Shown here: piece by piece, positions 35,310 through 49,188 of the stretch
Layout of the letters: each line of letters opens with the position of its first letter
How positions within the stretch are numbered: position 1 is the first letter of the stretch
Origin: Mycobacterium colombiense
Lineage (GTDB): Bacteria; Actinomycetota; Actinomycetes; Mycobacteriales; Mycobacteriaceae
Length of the DNA: 64,000 bases
Assembly (NCBI RefSeq): GCF_001953985.1
Contig: NZ_MBEI01000009.1
Span: forward strand, 1-64,000
Reading direction: 5' to 3'
Translations under genes and position numbers: made by a program
The notes under the pieces: generated by a model
Seen by the model: only the letters and a program-made list of their open reading frames with translations
Database searches by the model: none
Told to the model about the DNA's origin: nothing

Positions 35310-35366
35310 CGTGGAAGTTTATCGAAGGGAGGCCTACCCGGGGTCGAGCGCGCTGGTCAGGCGCCC

Positions 35367-36668
35367 TCACTGCGGTCCGGCGATCTCCTCGAGCATCTCG
35401 GTGACCAGGGCGGCAATCGGGGACCGCTCGCTGCGCAACAGCGTGATGTGGGCGAACAGCGGATGGCCCTTGAGCTTCTCGATCACCGCCGCGACCCCGT
35501 CGTGGCGACCCACCCGCAGGTTGTCGCGCTGCGCGATGTCGTGCGTCAACACCACCCGCGATCCGGTGCCCAGCCTGGACAGCACGGTCAAAAGGACGTT
35601 GCGTTCCAGCGACTGCGCCTCGTCGACGATCACGAACGAGTCGTGCAGCGACCGGCCCCGGATGTGGGTCAGTGGCAGCACCTCGAGCATGCCGCGGGAC
35701 AGCACTTCCTCGAGCACCGCCGGGCTGGCCAGACCCTCGAGGGTGTCGAAGACGGCCTGCGCCCACGGCCCCATCTTTTCGCTCTCGCTGCCGGGCAGGT
35801 ATCCGAGCTCCTGACCGCCGACGGCGTAGAGCGGCCGGAAGACCACCACCTTGCGCTGGGTCCGCCGCTCGAGCACCGCCTCCAGGCCGGCGCACAACGC
35901 GAGCGCCGATTTGCCCGTGCCCGCCTTGCCGCCCAGCGACACGATGCCCACCGACTCGTCGAGCAGCAGGTCCAGCGCCACGCGCTGTTCGGCGGACCGC
36001 CCGCGCAGCCCGAACACCTCGCGGTCGCCGCGCACCAGCTGGACGCGTTTGTCCGCGTTGACCCGGCCCAGCGCGTGAGAGCTTCCGCCGAGCAGCCGAA
36101 CACCGGTGTGGCAGGGCAGGTCTCGCGCTTCCACCAGATCGATCTCGCCGTCGGTGAACAGCGCGTCGATGTCCTCGGTGGCGGTCTCGATCTCGCGCAT
36201 CCCCGACCACCCGGAGGCCACCACGTCCTGGGCGTGGTACTCGTCAGCCGCCAGACCCACCGCGGCGGCCTTGACGCGAAGCGGAATGTCCTTGCTGACC
36301 AACGTAACTCGCTTGCCTTCGGCGGCGAGGTTGGCGGCGCAGCTCAGGATCCGGGAGTCGTTGCTATCGCTGCGGAAGCCCGCCGGCAACACCGACGGGT
36401 CCGTGTGGTTGAGCTCAACGTGCAACGAACCGCCCTGCGTCCCAACGGGAATGGGTTGATCCAGTCGTCCGTGCAACAGCCGGAGATCGTCGAACAGCCG
36501 CAAGGACTGGCGGGCGAACCATCCCAGCTCGTGGTGGTGGCGTTTGGCCTCCAGCTCGCTGATCACCACCAACGGAACAACCACCTCGTGTTCGGCGAAC
36601 CGGCTGCACGCCCAGGGGTCGGACAGCAGCACGGAAGTGTCGATCACGTAGGTCCGGATTTCGGTCAC
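35367..36668 (-). CDS. phoH2: PIN-PhoH RNase/RNA helicase PhoH2
   Basis: 433 residues. The PIN nuclease domain (1 to about 140) starts [12 protein letters not shown] with Asp10, has VISELEAKR, then SNDSRIL and LVSKDIPLR for the remaining acidic ligands. The PhoH ATPase domain has Walker [10 protein letters not shown] at 246-254 and Walker [13 protein letters not shown]. PhoH2 unwinds and cuts RNA and is the toxin of a PhoAT-PhoH2 pair in mycobacteria. GTG start overlaps the stop of a small upstream frame (GTGA). Confidence 0.95.
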   Translation of the reverse strand: MTEIRTYVIDTSVLLSDPWACSRFAEHEVVVPLVVISELEAKRHHHELGWFARQSLRLFDDLRLLHGRLDQPIPVGTQGGSLHVELNHTDPSVLPAGFRSDSNDSRILSCAANLAAEGKRVTLVSKDIPLRVKAAAVGLAADEYHAQDVVASGWSGMREIETATEDIDALFTDGEIDLVEARDLPCHTGVRLLGGSSHALGRVNADKRVQLVRGDREVFGLRGRSAEQRVALDLLLDESVGIVSLGGKAGTGKSALALCAGLEAVLERRTQRKVVVFRPLYAVGGQELGYLPGSESEKMGPWAQAVFDTLEGLASPAVLEEVLSRGMLEVLPLTHIRGRSLHDSFVIVDEAQSLERNVLLTVLSRLGTGSRVVLTHDIAQRDNLRVGRHDGVAAVIEKLKGHPLFAHITLLRSERSPIAALVTEMLEEIAGPQ

Positions 36669-36808
36669 GTAGCGCTCCTCGAGCGGGATGAGCCCGCGCG
36701 GACCCGCACAGGCATGTCGACGGGAACCGCAGCACCAGGACCGGGGCCGGTCCTTCCGTTGTGGTGACGGGAGGTGCCGCCCTGGCAGCAGAGCATGACG
36801 CTGACCAT
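36665..36808 (-). CDS. phoAT: small ORF upstream of and coupled to phoH2, PhoAT-like
   Basis: A 47-residue frame (ATG at 36808, or at 36796) whose TGA shares four bases with the phoH2 GTG. It starts [19 protein letters not shown] and ends [14 protein letters not shown]. Mycobacterial phoH2 genes are known to be preceded by a short overlapping antitoxin gene, phoAT, and the position and basic character fit. No Shine-Dalgarno is visible. The adjacent Cys codons near the start also recall actinobacterial polycysteine leader peptides, so this may be a leader rather than a stable protein. Confidence 0.55.
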   Translation of the reverse strand: MVSVMLCCQGGTSRHHNGRTGPGPGAAVPVDMPVRVRAGSSRSRSAT

Positions 36809-36920
36809 CGGGATCGACGCTACTCCCGTGGCCGCATGCGCGCTGTGCAGGCGCGCCGACGTGAGGAGCCGCGACCGCCTTCGGCTGGCGGTCGACGTTG
36901 AGGGGCGTGTGCAGGCCGGC

Positions 36921-37748
36921 TTAGCCGACGATCAATTGCCGCAGTTGAGGCTCGTCCGCGAGCCCCCATGCGGTGATGCGGTCGGAGATCGCCTGACGCA
37001 GCTGCTCCGGATCGAAAATGCCTGCCTTTTCGACGTTCTGCACCTTGTCCGCGTACGCGTCGATGTCGGCGCCGGGCACCTCCAGGTCGGCCGCGCGGGC
37101 GGCGATCGCCGCGATGGTCTCGTCGCGGGTGTACTCGAGGCAGTGCGCGACGAGGTTGGAGAAGAAGACCTCGTGGCGCCGCTCGTCGCGGGCGATCCGG
37201 TCGACGAGGCCGGCCAGGATGGGCTCCTCGAGCTTGGCGGCCAGGTTTTCACAGAACACGGCGTGGGTGCGTTCGACGAACGCCATGTGCACCAGCGTTT
37301 CCACCTGCGAGTAGGTGTCGGCGCGGTAGCCCTTCATGACGTACTGGACGCGGGCCTCTTCGTTGGCGGTCGGGTCGACCTCGCGGGTCACCACCAGGTA
37401 CTCGCGCAGCGCGATGGCGTGCAGGTGCTCCTCGGCGGTCCACCGGCCCAGCCAGCGGCCCCAGTAGTCCTCCAGGATGAAGTGCTCGACCAGCTCGCGG
37501 TGGTGCGCGGCCAGGTTGTCCTTGAGCAGCAGCATGATCTCGCAGGCGTCCGTCAGCGGCCTCGGCAGCGTCATCGATGACGGGTCCCAGTCGCGCCCAC
37601 CGAGGAAGGCGAAGTTCTCGCCCCGGTCGAACGGCACGTAGTCGTGGGCGAACCAGAGTTCTTCGGTGGACAGGTGGCGGTCGATGTTTGCTTCGACGAC
37701 CGGCTCGAGTTCCAGGGTCAGCGCGTTAGCAACAGGTCTTTCGGCCAT
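36921..37748 (-). CDS. desA2: acyl-ACP desaturase-like protein
   Basis: 275 residues from the ATG at 37748, the same length recalled for M. tuberculosis DesA2 (Rv1094); an upstream in-frame ATG at 37772 is unlikely. Diiron ligands are visible in LEDYWGRWLGRWTAEEHLHA and ARDERRHEVFF (ExxH motifs). The family inserts double bonds in acyl-ACPs, and DesA2 is needed for mycolic acid synthesis; its exact chemistry is debated because its metal site is atypical. No Shine-Dalgarno; likely leaderless. Confidence 0.92.
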   Translation of the reverse strand: MAERPVANALTLELEPVVEANIDRHLSTEELWFAHDYVPFDRGENFAFLGGRDWDPSSMTLPRPLTDACEIMLLLKDNLAAHHRELVEHFILEDYWGRWLGRWTAEEHLHAIALREYLVVTREVDPTANEEARVQYVMKGYRADTYSQVETLVHMAFVERTHAVFCENLAAKLEEPILAGLVDRIARDERRHEVFFSNLVAHCLEYTRDETIAAIAARAADLEVPGADIDAYADKVQNVEKAGIFDPEQLRQAISDRITAWGLADEPQLRQLIVG

Positions 37749-37889
37749 GAGATAACTGTAACCCGCGTACACAGGTTCATGAAATCGCCCGGGTCGTGTC
37801 GCGCAACTGGTGACTTTGGTCCTCAGAGCCGCTGCGCCCCGGCTACCAGCCGACCTGGCTCCACTCCTGGAGCCCTTGGTACAGCGAGC

Positions 37890-40412
<2,523 letters not shown>

Positions 40413-40440
40413 CGCTTAACCGCAGCCGGCCGGGCGCGGA

Positions 40441-40863
40441 TCAGGCCTCGAGGCGACGCAGTCCCAGGTATTGCAGACCCGCGAACGCCGCCGTGTAGGC
40501 GCCGCCGGCCAGGGTCAACGCGACGCCGGTGCCGGTCAGCGGCAGCGCTTCGGCGGCCACGATCGCGGCCAGCGTGAACGCGACGTTGACCACCACGACG
40601 CTGATACCGACACGCCGCAGTTCCGGCAGCGCCCCGAGGCTGAACACCAGCAGGCCGGCGATCACGAAAACCACGCCCACTGTGTATTCCTGGAAGGACG
40701 TCAGCCCGGTCAGCGACGAGATCGGGTCGGCGAGAAAGGCGATGGCCAACCCGCACAACCCCGTCAGGGTCGCGTCGGCACGCACGGCAAAACGCAACAG
40801 CGAGTCCGTCGAGTCGTACAGGGGCCGGGTCGGGATGCTTGAAACACCGGTGATCGAGCTCAT
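40441..40863 (-). CDS. four-helix membrane protein of unknown function
   Basis: 140 residues from the ATG at 40863 (GAGGAG upstream). Hydrophobic segments lie near residues 28-46, 57-78, 83-104 and 108-130 (ADATLTGLCGLAIAFLADPI, VGVVFVIAGLLVFSLGAL, VVVVNVAFTLAAIVAAEAL). The RADAxLTGLCGL opening recurs in small mycobacterial membrane proteins of unknown role. Convergent with coaA, 28 bases apart. Confidence 0.75.
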   Translation of the reverse strand: MSSITGVSSIPTRPLYDSTDSLLRFAVRADATLTGLCGLAIAFLADPISSLTGLTSFQEYTVGVVFVIAGLLVFSLGALPELRRVGISVVVVNVAFTLAAIVAAEALPLTGTGVALTLAGGAYTAAFAGLQYLGLRRLEA

Positions 40864-41112
40864 GTGCTTACTCCTCGCGATGGCGGGTTGGGTCGAACAG
40901 CTTTCAGCGTGCCGCCAGTGCACTGCCATATCGACTCGTGGCGCTGCCAACTACTGCCACGGATACAACGACGAGGTGGTTCACCCGATCTATTCCCGTC
41001 GCCGGGTAAATATTTGACACGCGCCAGTCCCTGGAGCTCAGCGGCCCCACGAGTCACAGGTATAGGGGCACAGCACCGCGCCTCGGCGACCGCGGTGAGT
41101 CCTGTACCCGTT

Positions 41113-42483
41113 CTAGTCGGTGGGAACCGGGACCCGGCCGCGAAGATCGGCGGCGATCAGCCGGGCGGCGGCGTTCTGCCAGTTGTGCAGCGAGCGCTGG
41201 GGAACCTCGGTGACGAACCACTGCCAGGCCTGCCGCGCGGTCGGATCCAGACCCGAGGCGGTGGCGTTCTGCGCGTATGCGCGCACCCCGACGACATAAG
41301 GGAAATACAGCGAGTTGTAGTACCGCCACTCTTCGGTGGTTCCGAAGTCGCCGCCGTCGCGGGGCTTGAGCCGCGCTATGCCGTCGGCCAGCACGGCCTT
41401 GAGTTCGTTGGCCCGCTCGATCGGTTGGTCGGGGGCTCCTCGGGCGGCCAGCCGCTCGTCGATCACCGGAAGCGCGGTCAGCGGGCTGGCGACCAGCTTG
41501 GTCAGGTCGCCGTAGTGGCCCAGTGCGCGACGGGTGAGCCTGGCGAAGGTGACCTCGTCGACGCCGGCCAGCGGATGCTCCTGGCGCAGCGGCAGCGCCG
41601 CCCCAGTATGGCGCAGCGTGGCCCGATCCGCCCGCAGCGCAGGGGATTTCGAGAACGCAAGGCGGTCGAGCACCCCGGCCAGCGGATCGGCGAGCACCTG
41701 CACGGTGATCGCGATCGCGAGGCTGGTGAACAGCAGCACGGTCAGCGCGGTCTGCGCGCCGGGGTCGTCGCGGGTGACCGCCAACCCGATCAGCGCCTGG
41801 CCGCCGAACAGCACCGCAACCGCCACCGAACCGGCAAACGAGCGCAGCATGTCGGCGCGCAGCGCGTGGCCCTCGTCGAACGCGTCCCACAGGGCGACGG
41901 CGACCCCGAGCCCGAGGACGTCGCAACTCGTCGACGCCAGCGCGACCCAGCTGGGCACCAGGCCCAGCGGAATGATCAGGATCGCGTTGCTCAGCGCGAA
42001 GAACAGGGTGGCGGTGATGGCGAGTCCGACGGCGCGCCTCGGTCGCCGCGGGCGGCGCAAGGCGACGGCCATCGCGCCGAGCGTCGACACCGAGATCGCC
42101 GCGAACATCAGCCAGTGGCCTGGCCGCAGCGGCCCGTCGACGCTGCCGGCCAGCGCCGCACCGAACAGGGTCAGCGCGGCGACCCCGGCCACGAGTAGCA
42201 CCTCGCGGGTGCGCGAGCGCCAGCCGTCAGTGGGCCGGGACAGCTCGACGAGCACCGCGAACCACGCCACGCCGGGGACGGCCGTCAGGTAGATCTCGAC
42301 CCGGCTCAGCAGCTGGGCTTGCCCTGGGCTGGCGGTCCGAACCGCATCCAGGCCCACGACGAGCGCGAATCCGCACAGCCCGATCGCCGCAAGCGCGAGG
42401 ACGGGTTTACGCAGATCGCGGGCGGCCAGATACAGGCCCAGCCACGCGCTCAGCGTGAATACCACCGCCGACAGCGCAGCCAT
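41113..42483 (-). CDS. polytopic membrane protein with C-terminal cytosolic domain
   Basis: 456 residues. About eight hydrophobic helices fill residues 1-255, an arrangement like the 7TM sensor domains of some histidine kinases. The remaining 200 residues are soluble, with RLTRRALGHYGDLTKLVASP, GTTEEWRYYNSLYFPYVVGV and QWFVTEVPQRSLHNWQNAAA. No kinase, cyclase or GGDEF motif is seen. It may be a sensor lacking an output enzyme, or a transport protein. Not recognised in M. tuberculosis at this place. Confidence 0.78.
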   Translation of the reverse strand: MAALSAVVFTLSAWLGLYLAARDLRKPVLALAAIGLCGFALVVGLDAVRTASPGQAQLLSRVEIYLTAVPGVAWFAVLVELSRPTDGWRSRTREVLLVAGVAALTLFGAALAGSVDGPLRPGHWLMFAAISVSTLGAMAVALRRPRRPRRAVGLAITATLFFALSNAILIIPLGLVPSWVALASTSCDVLGLGVAVALWDAFDEGHALRADMLRSFAGSVAVAVLFGGQALIGLAVTRDDPGAQTALTVLLFTSLAIAITVQVLADPLAGVLDRLAFSKSPALRADRATLRHTGAALPLRQEHPLAGVDEVTFARLTRRALGHYGDLTKLVASPLTALPVIDERLAARGAPDQPIERANELKAVLADGIARLKPRDGGDFGTTEEWRYYNSLYFPYVVGVRAYAQNATASGLDPTARQAWQWFVTEVPQRSLHNWQNAAARLIAADLRGRVPVPTD

Positions 42484-42531
42484 GTCCTTAGTGTGGCACG
42501 CGCGCGAGCGGGCGCTGAAGGCCTTTGGGGG

Positions 42532-43320
42532 CTACTTGCCGTGCCGGCGATCCCGCCGGCTGTAGTCACGCAGCGCGCGCAAGAAGTCGACGTGCCGGAA
42601 CGCCGGCCAGTGCGTTTCGCAGAACCACATCTCCGAATACGCGCTCTGCCACAGCAGGAATCCGGACAGCCGCTGCTCGCCCGAGGTGCGGATCACCAGG
42701 TCGGGGTCGGGTTGGCCGGACGTGTAGAGGTTCTCGGAGATGGCGTCGACGGTCACCGCGTCGACGAGCTCCTCCGCGGTCGCGCCGTTGGCGAGCTTTT
42801 TGTTCAACAACGCACGCACCGCGCCGACGATCTCCTGCCGGCCGCCGTAGCCGACCGCCACGTTGACGTGAAACGGCGCGACGCTGGGCGTGGACTCGAC
42901 AGCATCGCGCAACCGGCGGGCCGGCTCGTCGCCGAGCAGTTCCAGGTCCCCCACCGTGCGCACGCTCCAGCGGTTGGCCGGTGCGCAGATCTCCTCCACG
43001 ACATCGGTGATGATTTCGATCAGCCCGGCCAACTCGTCGGGATCGCGTTGCAGGTTTTCGGTGGACAGCAGGTAAACCGTGGTCATTTCGACCCCGGCTT
43101 CCTGACACCAGCGCAGCATCTCGGCGATCTTGGCCGCGCCCATCCGGTAGCCGTAGCTGACGTCCTCGTATCCCGCGTCGCGGGCCCATCGCCGGTTCCC
43201 GTCGCACAACACGGCGATGTGCCGCGGTAGCTGGGACTTCGAGGCGGCCAGGCCCTGCCGCAGCCGCAGCTCGTAGACGCGATACAGCGGCTCTTTGAGG
43301 CGCGGCGGGATAATTTCCAC
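42532..43320 (-). CDS. short-chain (2Z,6E)-farnesyl diphosphate synthase (Z-prenyltransferase)
   Basis: 262 residues from the GTG at 43320 (AGGGTGG seven bases upstream), the same length recalled for Rv1086. HIAVLCDGNRRWAR holds catalytic Asp40; VYLLSTENLQRDPDEL, NVAVGYGGRQEI and RTSGEQRLSGFLLWQSAYSE are the remaining cis-prenyltransferase regions. Rv1086 adds one IPP to geranyl diphosphate to give Z,E-farnesyl diphosphate, the primer for decaprenyl phosphate used in arabinogalactan and LAM synthesis. Confidence 0.94.
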   Translation of the reverse strand: MEIIPPRLKEPLYRVYELRLRQGLAASKSQLPRHIAVLCDGNRRWARDAGYEDVSYGYRMGAAKIAEMLRWCQEAGVEMTTVYLLSTENLQRDPDELAGLIEIITDVVEEICAPANRWSVRTVGDLELLGDEPARRLRDAVESTPSVAPFHVNVAVGYGGRQEIVGAVRALLNKKLANGATAEELVDAVTVDAISENLYTSGQPDPDLVIRTSGEQRLSGFLLWQSAYSEMWFCETHWPAFRHVDFLRALRDYSRRDRRHGK

Positions 43321-43496
43321 GAGCATCCACCCTACTGCCAGCGGTGATTTATTCACCGGTCCCATTTCGGCCCGGTGCCTGAGAAACCTGAGAAGTCGAG
43401 ACTGCGCCGTAACCATCCCTGGCTACTGTGGATCGTGAGCACCCCGGGCGACCTTCCCACCGGTATCCCACGTTGCGAGAACAAGACACAGGAGAC

Positions 43497-44270
43497 ATGA
43501 GCAGCCAGACCAGCACCGTCCCCAACCCGGATCCCGAGCCCGAGTCGATCGTTCCGGGCAACACCGTCGAGCAGTTCGTCGAGGGTGCCGCCCAGGTCTT
43601 GGGCAAGCCCCGGATGCGCGGCTGGATCCATTTCGTCTCGGCGTGGCTGGCCATCATCACCGGCGCCACGCTGGTGTCGGTGTCCTGGGCGGTCGAGTCC
43701 CCCCGCGCCGGCCACTCCACGCTGGTCTACGCCGCGGCGACGGTGGCGATGTTCGCGGTCAGCGCCACCTATCACCGGGTGCAGTGGAAGTCGGACGTCG
43801 CGCGCAGCCGGATGAAGCGGCTCGACCACTCGATGATCTTCGTCTTCATCGCCGGCAGCTACACGCCGTTCGCACGGCTGGTCATGCCGCAGAACACGGG
43901 CGTGCTGGTGCAGTGCATCGTCTGGGGCGGCGCGGCGGCCGGCATCGCGTTGAAGATGTGCTGGCCGACGGCGCCGCGCTGGGTCGGCGTGCCGCTTTAT
44001 CTGCTGTTGGGGTGGGTGGCCGTCTGGTTCGCCCCGACGATCCTGCACCAGGCGGGCGTGGCCGCGATGGTGCTGCTGGCGGTGGGCGGCGTGTTCTACA
44101 GCGTGGGCGGCATCTTCTACGGCCTGCGCTGGCCCGACCCGTGGCCGAAGACGTTCGGCTACCACGAGTTCTTCCACGCCTTCACCGCGATCGCGGCGAT
44201 CCTGCACTACATCGCCATGTGGTTCGCCGTCTTCTACACCAGCGACCACGCCTGGTTATTGGGCGGCTAG
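43497..44270 (+). CDS. hemolysin III family (PAQR-like) membrane protein
   Basis: 257 residues from the ATG at 43497, preceded by AGGAG. Seven hydrophobic helices. [27 protein letters not shown] and [18 protein letters not shown] are the conserved His/Asp metal-site motifs of the YqfA/hemolysin III branch of the PAQR superfamily. Despite the name, members are probably zinc-dependent membrane hydrolases. Position as Rv1085c. Its stop overlaps the next convergent gene by 4 bases. Confidence 0.92.
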   Translation: MSSQTSTVPNPDPEPESIVPGNTVEQFVEGAAQVLGKPRMRGWIHFVSAWLAIITGATLVSVSWAVESPRAGHSTLVYAAATVAMFAVSATYHRVQWKSDVARSRMKRLDHSMIFVFIAGSYTPFARLVMPQNTGVLVQCIVWGGAAAGIALKMCWPTAPRWVGVPLYLLLGWVAVWFAPTILHQAGVAAMVLLAVGGVFYSVGGIFYGLRWPDPWPKTFGYHEFFHAFTAIAAILHYIAMWFAVFYTSDHAWLLGG

Positions 44271-44650
44271 GCCGGGGCGACGTCGTCCTCCGGCGACCAG
44301 TAGGCCTTCATCGAGGCGATCTTGCCTTCGGCGTCGAAGACCATGACGTCGATCGGCTCGATCACCATCCGGTGCTCGCCCGCGGTCACGGTCAGCCGGA
44401 ATTGGAAGGCCGCCTCGTTGCCGCCGACGCGCAGCGTCAGCAGCTTGCACTCGCGCTGCAGCTCGTTGACCGCGGAGTAGAAGCCGTGGATGGCCTGCCG
44501 GCCGATGTGCACCTCGCCGCCGACCGGATCCTCGACGGTGGCGTCGTCGGCGTACAACTCGACCAAGTCATCGGCGCTGCCCTTGGCGACCAGTTCGATG
44601 TAGCGGTTGACCGTGCTTCTGATCGCTTCGGTCTTGGCGGCATTCGGCAT
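44267..44650 (-). CDS. ketosteroid isomerase-like protein
   Basis: 127 residues. VNRYIEL puts Tyr17, [14 protein letters not shown] puts Asp41, and [15 protein letters not shown] puts Asp101 where Tyr14, Asp38 and Asp99 lie in bacterial delta5-3-ketosteroid isomerase. The whole catalytic set is present, so isomerisation of 5-ene to 4-ene 3-ketosteroids is plausible. It would complement a 3-beta-HSD such as the one at 24974. SnoaL-like proteins without this activity share the fold. Confidence 0.88.
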   Translation of the reverse strand: MPNAAKTEAIRSTVNRYIELVAKGSADDLVELYADDATVEDPVGGEVHIGRQAIHGFYSAVNELQRECKLLTLRVGGNEAAFQFRLTVTAGEHRMVIEPIDVMVFDAEGKIASMKAYWSPEDDVAPA

Positions 44651-44674
44651 GGGAGGCAGGGTAACCCCGGGCTA

Positions 44675-44726
44675 GTGGTGATCGCCAGCGCGGCGCGGCC
44701 GGGCGCAGCGGGTCACCACCGTCGGG
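44675..44726. repeat. dispersed intergenic repeat, copy 2
   Basis: Begins GTGGTGATCGCCAGCGCGGC and ends with GGGTCACCACCGTCGGG. The outer GTGGTGA and TCACCAC are perfectly complementary, so the unit forms a hairpin. It closely matches 21645-21695. It fills the gap between the ketosteroid isomerase-like gene and the end of the thioredoxin-domain gene. Confidence 0.78.
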
Positions 44727-44727
44727 T

Positions 44728-46729
<2,002 letters not shown>

Positions 46730-46743
<14 letters not shown>

Positions 46744-47041
46744 CGCCGGGCCCCGGCGCTCGCGGCGAGCCGTCCGCCTGGTCGGGGGCGCCGCCCCCGT
46801 CGACCGCGTCGGTGCCTTCGTCGGCGGCCTGGTCCGGTTCGGGGTGCTTGGGATCAAACGATTCCGGCACCTTCTTCAGCTGGCGGTTCATCGACCGCAG
46901 CAGAAACAGCGTGCTGATCAACAACAACACGACGATCAGCAGCCCGACCGGGCTGGCCTTGCCGAAATCGGGGCCGGTGTGGCGGGGCGGGCCGTCGGCC
47001 TGCCAGCCGGCGGCGGTCACGACCAGATAGAGGTGGTTCAC
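46730..47041 (-). CDS. small membrane protein linked to mca (Rv1083-like)
   Basis: 103 residues from a GTG that overlaps the mca stop (GTGA). A hydrophobic segment ([19 protein letters not shown]) near residues 30-49 is followed by a basic stretch and an acidic, proline-rich tail. No enzymatic motif. Because it is translationally coupled to mca and to the thioredoxin-domain gene, a membrane-adapter role for the mycothiol amidase is possible (inference). Confidence 0.88.
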
Positions 47042-47910
47042 TCGTCGCTCTCGATTCCGGCGAACAGGTCGTCCTCGGGCAGCCGGGCCGGGACGCGCGA
47101 GCGCGCCAACTCGAATTCCTCAGTGGGCCAGAGCCGTTGCTGCCACGCGATGGGAGCGGCGAAGAAGTCGTGGTCGGGGTCGATCTGGGTGGTGTGCGCG
47201 CGCAGCGCGTCGTCGCGCTGGCTGAAGTACGCCGAGCACTCGACCCGCGTGGTGACCCGGGACTCGAACGGGTCGTGCTTGGCGTCCCAGTGTTCGAGCC
47301 ACTTCTTGAACGGGGGTTCTTGACCGTGCTTGATGGCTTCGTCGTGCAGCAACTGCATCCGGGCGCGCAGGAACCCGTGGTTGTAGTAGAGCTTGGACAC
47401 CGTCCACGGCTCACCGGCGTCCGGGAAGAGCCGGTAATCACCGGCCGCCTCGAACGCGCCGACCGAAACCTGGTGGCAGCGAATGTGATCGGGGTGGGGA
47501 TAGCCGCCGTTCTCGTCGTACGTGGTCATCACGTGCGGGCGGAACTCGCGGACCACGCGGACCAGCGCCTCGACCGACTCCTCCAGCGGCACCAGCGCGA
47601 AACAGCCCTCGGGCAATGGCGGCGGCGGGTCACCCTGGGGCAGCCCGGAATCGACGAAACCCAGCCAGGTGTGCTCCACGCCGAGTATCTCGACGGCCTT
47701 GGCCATCTCGTCACGGCGGATCTCGGCGATGTGTCCATGCACCTCGGGCAGATCCATCGCCGGGTTGAGAATGTCGCCGCGCTCGCCGCCGGTCAACGTC
47801 ACCACCAGCACTCGGTGGCCCTCGTCGGCGTAGCGGGCCAGCGTCGCCGCGCCCTTGCTGGACTCGTCATCGGGATGGGCGTGCACCGCCATCAACCGCA
47901 ATTCGCTCAC
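47038..47910 (-). CDS. mca: mycothiol S-conjugate amidase
   Basis: 290 residues from the GTG at 47910 (AAGGGAG upstream). [13 protein letters not shown] supplies the zinc ligands His12 and Asp15 and the catalytic Asp14. PHPDHIRCH gives the third zinc His. [14 protein letters not shown] and [12 protein letters not shown] are characteristic of Mca against MshB. Cleaves mycothiol conjugates to a mercapturic acid and GlcN-inositol, so it detoxifies electrophiles and antibiotics. First of three overlapping genes. Confidence 0.95.
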   Translation of the reverse strand: MSELRLMAVHAHPDDESSKGAATLARYADEGHRVLVVTLTGGERGDILNPAMDLPEVHGHIAEIRRDEMAKAVEILGVEHTWLGFVDSGLPQGDPPPPLPEGCFALVPLEESVEALVRVVREFRPHVMTTYDENGGYPHPDHIRCHQVSVGAFEAAGDYRLFPDAGEPWTVSKLYYNHGFLRARMQLLHDEAIKHGQEPPFKKWLEHWDAKHDPFESRVTTRVECSAYFSQRDDALRAHTTQIDPDHDFFAAPIAWQQRLWPTEEFELARSRVPARLPEDDLFAGIESDE

Positions 47911-48032
47911 GTGCTCCCTTGTCACCTCTGGTGGTCGCCCGGTCTGACCCTATAATTCCAGTTCCGACTTCGTTGCGTGCCGTCGGCTTGGGCCCGGCCG
48001 CCGACAACCAGGCAAAACAGGCGTAACCAGGT

Positions 48033-48467
48033 ATGACCGAAACCCCGATTTCTCGTCCGGAGGCTCGCTACGGACGCTCCCGGCTGTCGCGTATCCCCCG
48101 GCGGTGGGTGATCGCCGCGCTGGGCGCGCTGGTGATCGTGGCCGGGCTCGTCATCGCCGTCATCGGTTATCACCGCTTCGGCACCAGCGACGTCAAGGGA
48201 ACGTTGGCCGGCTATCGGGTGATCGACAACCAGACGGCGTCGGTAACGATCAGCGTGACGCGATCGGATCCCTCACGGCCGGTGGACTGCATCGTGCGGG
48301 TCCGCGCGCAGGACGGCAGCGAGACGGGCCGGCGCGAGCTGCTGGTCCCGCCGTCGGACGCGGCGACTGTGCAGGTGACCACGACGGTGAAATCCTTCGA
48401 ACCGCCGGTGGTGGCCGACATCTATGGCTGCGGCACCGATGTGCCCGCCTACCTGCGCCCCGCGTGA
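48033..48467 (+). CDS. DUF4307 single-pass membrane protein
   Basis: 144 residues. A basic N-terminus precedes a membrane helix (WVIAALGALVIVAGLVIAVI, about 25-44), then an exported beta-rich domain with two Cys (PVDCIVRVRAQDG and IYGCGTDVPAYLRP). Corresponds to Rv1081c in position between mca and greA. Function unknown. Confidence 0.9.
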   Translation: MTETPISRPEARYGRSRLSRIPRRWVIAALGALVIVAGLVIAVIGYHRFGTSDVKGTLAGYRVIDNQTASVTISVTRSDPSRPVDCIVRVRAQDGSETGRRELLVPPSDAATVQVTTTVKSFEPPVVADIYGCGTDVPAYLRPA

Positions 48468-48688
48468 CCTCGGAGATCCACGGCGAACTGCGAATATGGG
48501 GTCATCAACTGTTTGCGCAGTGGTAACATGGATGAATGCACGGTTCCGGTTGGGGCCGTGTTGCTGCATTAGCGACCGTGAGCAAAACGGAGCGGCAGCA
48601 CACGGGGAGGCACCCGCAGGCTCCGGGGCGGCGGAGCTAACAGGACTTAACGCGAACTCGCGAAACAACATACGAGGAGCACGACGAG

Positions 48689-49183
48689 ATGACGGACACT
48701 TCCGTGACCTGGCTGACCCAGGAGTCACACGATCGACTCAAGGCCGAGCTCGATCACTTGATCGCGAATCGTCCGGTCATCGCCGCGGAGATCAACGACC
48801 GCCGCGAGGAGGGCGACCTGCGCGAGAACGGCGGCTACCACGCCGCCCGCGAAGAGCAGGGCCAGCAGGAGGCCCGGATCCGTCAGCTGCAGGACCTGCT
48901 CAACAACGCCAAGGTCGGCGAGGCTCCCAAGCAGTCCGGCGTCGCGCTGCCCGGCTCGGTGGTGAAGGTCTACTACAACGGCGACAAGTCCGACACGGAG
49001 ACCTTCCTGATCGCCACCCGCCAGGAGGGCGTCAACGACGGCAAGCTCGAGGTGTACTCGCCCAACTCACCGCTGGGCGGCGCCCTGATCGACGCCAAGG
49101 AAGGCGAGACCCGCACCTACGTGGTGCCCAACGGCAACACCGTCGAGGTCACGCTGGTCAGCGCGGAGCCCTACCACTCCTGA
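48689..49183 (+). CDS. greA: transcript cleavage factor GreA
   Basis: 164 residues, with GAGGAG upstream of the ATG. The N-terminal coiled coil carries the acidic tip [18 protein letters not shown]; the Asp and Glu that coordinate the RNA polymerase Mg2+ are present. The C-terminal FKBP-like domain has [12 protein letters not shown] and [11 protein letters not shown]. Rescues backtracked RNA polymerase by stimulating transcript cleavage. Confidence 0.96.
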   Translation: MTDTSVTWLTQESHDRLKAELDHLIANRPVIAAEINDRREEGDLRENGGYHAAREEQGQQEARIRQLQDLLNNAKVGEAPKQSGVALPGSVVKVYYNGDKSDTETFLIATRQEGVNDGKLEVYSPNSPLGGALIDAKEGETRTYVVPNGNTVEVTLVSAEPYHS

Positions 49184-49188
49184 GGCTT

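Noticed and set aside
34399..36210. 603-codon minus-strand frame
   Set aside because: It is a shifted frame of the deacetylase and phoH2 genes, which carry the full family motifs in their own frames.
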